Part shown: piece after piece, positions 60,624 to 64,000 of the stretch | Numbering within the stretch: the first letter of the stretch is position 1 | How the letters are laid out: the number at the start of each line of letters is the position of its first letter | From: Gracilimonas halophila | Lineage (GTDB): Bacteria > Bacteroidota > Rhodothermia > Balneolales > Balneolaceae | Length of the DNA: 64,000 nt | Assembly (NCBI RefSeq): GCF_042684365.1 | Contig: NZ_JBHULI010000005.1 | Span: 62,001-126,000, forward strand | Direction: 5' to 3' | Made by a program: the position numbers and the translations under genes | Notes under the pieces: generated by a model | What the model was told of the DNA's origin: nothing | Seen by the model: the letters and a program-made list of their open reading frames with translations, nothing else | The model's database searches: none

Positions 60624-61337
60624 ATGTCCAGAATTCAGGTTCGTGATATTAAAAAAGTGTACAACCATGATCAGGTTCCGGTTCATGCATTGAATGGAGT
60701 AGATCTGGATATCAGTGAAGGAGAATTCACGGCTATCGTGGGGCCGTCCGGATCGGGGAAGACCACGCTGTTGAATGTTATCGGCGGATTGGATGAGCCG
60801 ACCGAAGGGAAGGTATATATACGCGATACGGATATGTTTTCATTGAAGGAGCGGGAGCTGATCGATTTCCGGTTACATCATATTGGGTTCGTATTTCAAG
60901 CCTATAATTTAATACCGGTTCTTACAGCAAAAGAAAACATCGCTTTTATTTTACAGATGCAGGGAAGGCCACAAAAAGAATGTAATCAGCGAAGTATGGA
61001 ATTGTTGAAGATGGTAGGGTTGGAAGACAAAGTAGATAAACGTCCGGCGGAACTTTCAGGCGGACAGCAACAGCGAGTGGCTGTTGCAAGAGCGTTAGCA
61101 TCTAAACCGGATTTTGTACTTGCTGATGAGCCTACCGCCAATCTCGATTCAGCTTCAACCGCCAATTTACTGGACATGATGTTACGATTGAATGAAGAAG
61201 AAAAAATTACTTTCATTTTCTCTACGCATGATCAGCGAGTGGTGGAAAGAGCACGTCGCGTTGTTACTTTGGTGGACGGTAAAGTAGATTCTGATGAGGA
61301 ACGAACACCCAACAACGAACAAGGAACTTCGAACTAA
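60624..61337 (+). CDS. ABC transporter ATP-binding protein, LolD/MacB type
   Basis: A 237-residue ATPase: Walker A 'GPSGSGKTTLLNVIGGLD', Q-loop 'GFVFQAYNLIPVLTAKENI', signature 'LSGGQQQRVAVARALASKPD', Walker B 'FVLADEPTANLD' and H-loop 'STHDQRVV'. This is the LolD/MacB clade that partners FtsX-type permeases. The last 12 residues ('ERTPNNEQGTSN') look atypical and coincide with repetitive AACGAACA-like DNA, so the natural C-terminus may have been altered by repeat invasion. Confidence 0.92.
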   Translation: MSRIQVRDIKKVYNHDQVPVHALNGVDLDISEGEFTAIVGPSGSGKTTLLNVIGGLDEPTEGKVYIRDTDMFSLKERELIDFRLHHIGFVFQAYNLIPVLTAKENIAFILQMQGRPQKECNQRSMELLKMVGLEDKVDKRPAELSGGQQQRVAVARALASKPDFVLADEPTANLDSASTANLLDMMLRLNEEEKITFIFSTHDQRVVERARRVVTLVDGKVDSDEERTPNNEQGTSN

Positions 61338-61347
61338 GAACGTACTT

Positions 61348-61591
61348 GAATATCGAATAATGAAAAGAGGATTTTTGAATATTGAAGGTGATGATTGGGA
61401 GGACATTCGGGCTTCACGCTCCTCCCTGAAAGTAACGGCGAGCCGTTCTTTCTGTCCCTCCGGCGGGACACAGGTTCTTACCTCTGGCGAGAATCTTTAT
61501 GTAGGCCAATATTCTATGCAATGGCCAGAATCTATCTCTCTTCGGAGAGAGACCGGATTCAGTTCGACTGAAATCCAGAGAGAGGACAGTG
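61348..61591. repeat. GAATATCGAA repeat plus 171-bp palindrome-rich core, copy 2
   Basis: It begins GAATATCGAATAATG (61348 on); the core is 61421-61591. Compared with copy 1, the hairpin stems are kept while loops change: GTCCC-TCCGGC-GGGAC, CTCTC-TTCG-GAGAG (a UUCG loop), TTCAGT-TCG-ACTGAA. The core is read in frame into the following outer-membrane protein. GGATTT occurs at 61369 and again at 61594, 225 bp apart, a possible but unproven target duplication. Confidence 0.75.
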
Positions 61592-62739
61592 CCGGATTTA
61601 GCCTATTACTTCTACTCCTAATTATACTCGTCCCAACAGCAATCCAAGCTCAAAACATCGAAGCAGATCTTAGCGGCTATGTGAAAGAATTGGGAAGCTT
61701 TAGTTTAAGTAACGATCTCAAAACTCTCAGATACGATAACATTCTTCATCACCGCATTGAGTCAGAGTTTGACTTCGGTGACCATATTGAATTTCAGGTG
61801 GATGTTCGTACCAGGCTTTTCAATGGGTGGACGGTAAACAACACACCGGGTTACGGCGATTTTCTGGAAAACGATCCGGGGTATTTTGATCTTAGTCATA
61901 CCTGGATCGATAGTGATCACACTGTAATGAACTCGGCCATCGACCGCCTTCAGTTTTCTTATCTTAATGGCCCATGGGAAGTACATGCCGGAAGGCAGCG
62001 CATAAATTGGGGGAAGACGATGGTCTGGAATCCCAACGATCTGTTCAACGCATATGCCTATCTGGATTTTGATTATGAGGAGCGCCCGGGCACCGACGCC
62101 TTATATGCTTCCTATTCGTGGAGTTATGCCTCCAGCGTGGAAGCTGGGTACCGCATTGGGGAGTCGCTGGATGAATCAGTGATCGCAGGCATGTTAAGGG
62201 GGAGTTTAGGTGAGTACGATGTACAGCTCATTGCAGGAAATTATCTCGATCAGCTGGCATTGGGTTTGGGATGGAGCGGCTATTTGAAGACGGCCGGTTT
62301 CAAAGGAGAGGCATCATATTTTCACTCAAGAGATAATTTTTTTGATGAAAGTGGGCATATCGCAGCAACAGTCGGGGGAGATTATATGTTTCCAAATGCC
62401 GTATATGCCTCAGCTGAGTTTTTGTACAACGGTGGATGGAATCGCTCTCCAAACCCTTTGGGACAATTAACAAGGCCACCCAGCGCCTCAGATCTATTCA
62501 TTGCGGAAACGGGCTACTTTGTGAATGCAGCCTATCAATTGAATCCGCTTACCGGTATCACCGGAGGTGTGATGGGCAGCTTTGACCGGAAAATGCTGAT
62601 CATAATTCCCCAATTCACTCGCTCCTTAACTGAGAATATCGATCTGTTGATCCTCGCCCAACTTTTGAAAGGCTCTGTCTTTACTGAACTGACCGAAACT
62701 CCTAATGTGTTTTACCTTAGGGTAAAGTGGTCGTATTGA
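61360..62739 (+). CDS. Outer-membrane beta-barrel protein of the ABC export operon, repeat-derived N-terminus
   Basis: A protein of about 459 residues if started at the ATG 61360 (MKRGFLNIEG). A hydrophobic signal-peptide core 'GFSLLLLLLIILVPTAIQAQ' lies some 80 residues in, so the expected start has been displaced by the palindromic repeat, whose 57 codons ('TASRSFCPSGGTQVL...ISLRRETGFSSTEIQRED') are in frame. A start at 61516 would leave a 26-residue n-region and could still be exported. The mature part is barrel-like ('LSGYVKELGSF', 'RLQFSYLNGPWEVHAGRQRINWGKTMVWNPNDLFN') and ends 'NVFYLRVKWSY' with an aromatic C-terminus. It resembles porin-like proteins encoded beside LolA-like/transport genes. 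Confidence 0.75.
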   Translation: MKRGFLNIEGDDWEDIRASRSSLKVTASRSFCPSGGTQVLTSGENLYVGQYSMQWPESISLRRETGFSSTEIQREDSAGFSLLLLLLIILVPTAIQAQNIEADLSGYVKELGSFSLSNDLKTLRYDNILHHRIESEFDFGDHIEFQVDVRTRLFNGWTVNNTPGYGDFLENDPGYFDLSHTWIDSDHTVMNSAIDRLQFSYLNGPWEVHAGRQRINWGKTMVWNPNDLFNAYAYLDFDYEERPGTDALYASYSWSYASSVEAGYRIGESLDESVIAGMLRGSLGEYDVQLIAGNYLDQLALGLGWSGYLKTAGFKGEASYFHSRDNFFDESGHIAATVGGDYMFPNAVYASAEFLYNGGWNRSPNPLGQLTRPPSASDLFIAETGYFVNAAYQLNPLTGITGGVMGSFDRKMLIIIPQFTRSLTENIDLLILAQLLKGSVFTELTETPNVFYLRVKWSY

Positions 62740-62844
62740 ACTAAGAAATCAAGTCTTATTTCTCCGTAAAATTTTAGTTTAATATTAAACAGTTTTTTAT
62801 CTATACTAATAGAGCCCATTTTAATTAAAATAAAAGGTGATGCT

Positions 62845-63228
62845 ATGAACTCTACAATAGGTAAAATAGGACGATTCGTATATGCTATACCATTTGCTAT
62901 TTTTGGTCTCTTTCATTTTATGAATGCGAGCGCAATGGCCGGAATGGTACCACTTCCGGGTGGAGCCTTTTGGGTCTACTTGACAGGAGTTGCTTTAATT
63001 GGAGCTTCTGTAGCACTTATCATCCAAAAAGAAGTCAAGCTTGTAGCCTTATTATTAGGGGTTATGTTGTTGATTTTCGCACTTTCCATTCATTTGCCCG
63101 GTGTAATAAGCGGAGGTGAAGGAATGCAATCTTCAATGTCGAGCATGTTGAAAGATCTGGCTTTATCCGGAGCAGCATTTTTTGTATCCGGAGTGTACGG
63201 AGAAAATGATGAAACCAAGCCAGAATAA
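62845..63228 (+). CDS. DoxX-like membrane protein
   Basis: A 127-residue protein with four hydrophobic helices: 'RFVYAIPFAIFGLFHFMNASAMAGMVPLPGGAFWVYLTGVALIGASVALII', then 'VALLLGVMLLIFALSIHLPGVI' and 'LALSGAAFFVSGVYG'. Topology and 'FAIFGLFHF' fit the DoxX/DUF4870-like small membrane protein group. The function is not known with certainty. An AAAGGTG site lies before the ATG. A perfect terminator follows. Confidence 0.75.
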   Translation: MNSTIGKIGRFVYAIPFAIFGLFHFMNASAMAGMVPLPGGAFWVYLTGVALIGASVALIIQKEVKLVALLLGVMLLIFALSIHLPGVISGGEGMQSSMSSMLKDLALSGAAFFVSGVYGENDETKPE

Positions 63229-63248
63229 TCGAAAATAAATTTATTTTC

Positions 63249-63282
63249 AAAAACCGGTTGTATAATTACAACCGGTTTTTTT
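63249..63282. terminator. Terminator between DoxX-like gene and convergent M1-type gene
   Basis: AAAAACCGGTTGT pairs with ACAACCGGTTTTT around ATAATT, followed by more T. A perfect 13-bp stem, usable in both directions. Confidence 0.93.
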
Positions 63283-63332
63283 ACTGAAGAACATTTAGAA
63301 TAAAGTGATACTTAATCAGGGTAATATTCTCG

Positions 63333-63998
63333 TTAGGAATCTTCCCTTGAAGGCGCTCTTCGGTTATCATTAGAGATCGTATCAATGAGCTTATTATAAG
63401 GGTCGATGCCCACTGAGACCGGTTCTTCATCTACAGTGATGGTGAAGTCATTCATGATATCAGTAAATTTACGCTTCTCAAGGTAGAGAACAGTTTCATT
63501 GCCTTCCTCATCCACTCCAAATACTCCGACCTCTATCCAATCGTTGAGTGGCAGAGATTCCACAGGACGTCGGCGGCCTTCGACTTCAACGGAAAGACTG
63601 TCTCCTGCCTCACTTTTGTAGATACGCTCTCCGGTTTCACCGGTTCGGTATTTGGAAGCCTGTAGCTTCATGTTTATTTCAAAGGTAGTGCTATCGATTT
63701 TTGAAAAAGAGGCTTCTTCCACACGGTTATCATACAGTGTGATAGTCTCAAACATATCCTTTACCAGATATTGCAGTGAATCGGGTGTGGCATCTTTCAG
63801 GTACTCCACTAATTCCAGTGAAATGGTATAAGGCGGTTCCTGAAAAGCGACATCATCGATATAGTTGCTTAGAGCAGCATTAAGATTATCTTCCCCGATA
63901 TAATCACTCAGTGCATAAAAAACGAGAGAGCCTTTGTTGTAATGAATGTACTGCTGGTTCTCGTTGTAGATCAGCGGCATTTCTTTTCTTGATTCCAT
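63333..63998 (-). CDS. C-terminal part of an M1-type peptidase, possibly fused to a permease (cut by the window edge)
   Basis: 221 residues of the 3' end; the frame runs to the right edge and the true start lies outside. 'YNENQQYIHYNKGSLVFYALSDYIGEDNLNAALSNYIDDVAFQEPPYTISLELVEYLKDATPDSLQYLVKDMFETITLYDNRV' matches the region after the zinc site in M1 peptidases, particularly those fused to ABC-2-type permeases. It continues in beta-sandwich sequence ('FEINMKLQASKYRTGETGERIY', 'VGVFGVDEEGNETVLYLEKRKF'). The zinc motif is not in the window, so activity cannot be judged. Confidence 0.7.
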   Translation of the reverse strand: MESRKEMPLIYNENQQYIHYNKGSLVFYALSDYIGEDNLNAALSNYIDDVAFQEPPYTISLELVEYLKDATPDSLQYLVKDMFETITLYDNRVEEASFSKIDSTTFEINMKLQASKYRTGETGERIYKSEAGDSLSVEVEGRRRPVESLPLNDWIEVGVFGVDEEGNETVLYLEKRKFTDIMNDFTITVDEEPVSVGIDPYNKLIDTISNDNRRAPSREDS

Positions 63999-64000
63999 GG

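Noticed and set aside
61369..61599. GGATTT on both sides as a proven target-site duplication
   Set aside because: Six bases can match by chance, and the GAATATCGAATAATG repeat seems to extend across the left GGATTT. Kept only as a hypothesis.
1..64000. CRISPR arrays, rRNA and tRNA genes, transposases, integrases, phage genes
   Set aside because: No regular direct repeats with spacers and no recognisable RNA genes or recombinase proteins were seen on either strand. A covariance-model scan would be needed to exclude small RNAs.

Overview
The window looks like a chromosomal segment from a Gram-negative member of the Bacteroidota-Balneolota-Rhodothermota group, and most resembles a marine Balneolales-type bacterium. 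This assignment is inferred from protein style: lamin-tail and BNR-repeat secreted proteins, DUF5117-type metalloproteases, the 6-bladed beta-propeller lipoprotein, a GCS2-CBS fusion, many lipobox proteins, and mixed use of Shine-Dalgarno sites. No marker was compared with a database. I see no rRNA, tRNA, CRISPR array, transposase, integrase or phage gene.

Layout. 1-6.7 kb: a giant secreted lamin-tail protein, two paralogous small cytoplasmic proteins and asd. 6.9-12.4 kb: an MFS transporter, a Cys-rich exported peptide with a beta-propeller lipoprotein, and an M1 aminopeptidase. 12.8-20.9 kb: katG, the three-gene proton-translocating transhydrogenase (pntAA-pntAB-pntB), a small lipoprotein and trxB, all related to redox and NADPH. 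21-31.3 kb: yifB/comM, a four-helix-bundle cassette with inverted-repeat ends, priA, a GCS2-CBS fusion, an aspartoacylase-like hydrolase, scpB, an rluB-type pseudouridine synthase and an alpha/beta hydrolase. 31.4-41.4 kb: a large lipoprotein metalloprotease, a BNR/sortilin-like exoprotein, a sterol-desaturase-family protein, an ArsR regulator, a sodium symporter with a 41-residue partner, and a beta-barrel protein. 41.5-46.2 kb: spoT, HU, ruvX, def and fmt. 46.3-51.7 kb: a frameshifted ankyrin gene, pruA, gap, an M28 peptidase, a mini DUF1508-like protein and OsmC. 51.8-56.9 kb: hisGDCBH behind a histidine-rich leader peptide. 57-62.7 kb: an ABC export operon (LolA-like protein, two permeases, ATPase, beta-barrel protein). 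The right edge cuts the C-terminal part of an M1-type peptidase, possibly fused to a permease.

What stands out. (1) PriA keeps all eight zinc-ligand positions at the canonical spacing, but exactly the four ligands of one of its two zinc sites are replaced (Ser, Ser, Asp, Thr). (2) An unlisted 28-codon leader with 12 His codons precedes hisG, indicating attenuation-type control. (3) A 457-bp unit consists of one four-helix-bundle gene between 39-bp inverted repeats. Solo repeats of the same GAATATYGAA type lie in the his operon and the ABC operon. (4) A 171-bp palindrome-rich repeat occurs twice in the ABC operon without length change and is open in the same frame in both copies. The second copy is translated in frame into the N-terminus of the outer-membrane protein, immediately before its signal-peptide core, recalling Rickettsia palindromic elements. 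(5) Several other dispersed palindromic repeats occupy most of the larger gaps. The ankyrin gene carries a clean one-base deletion.
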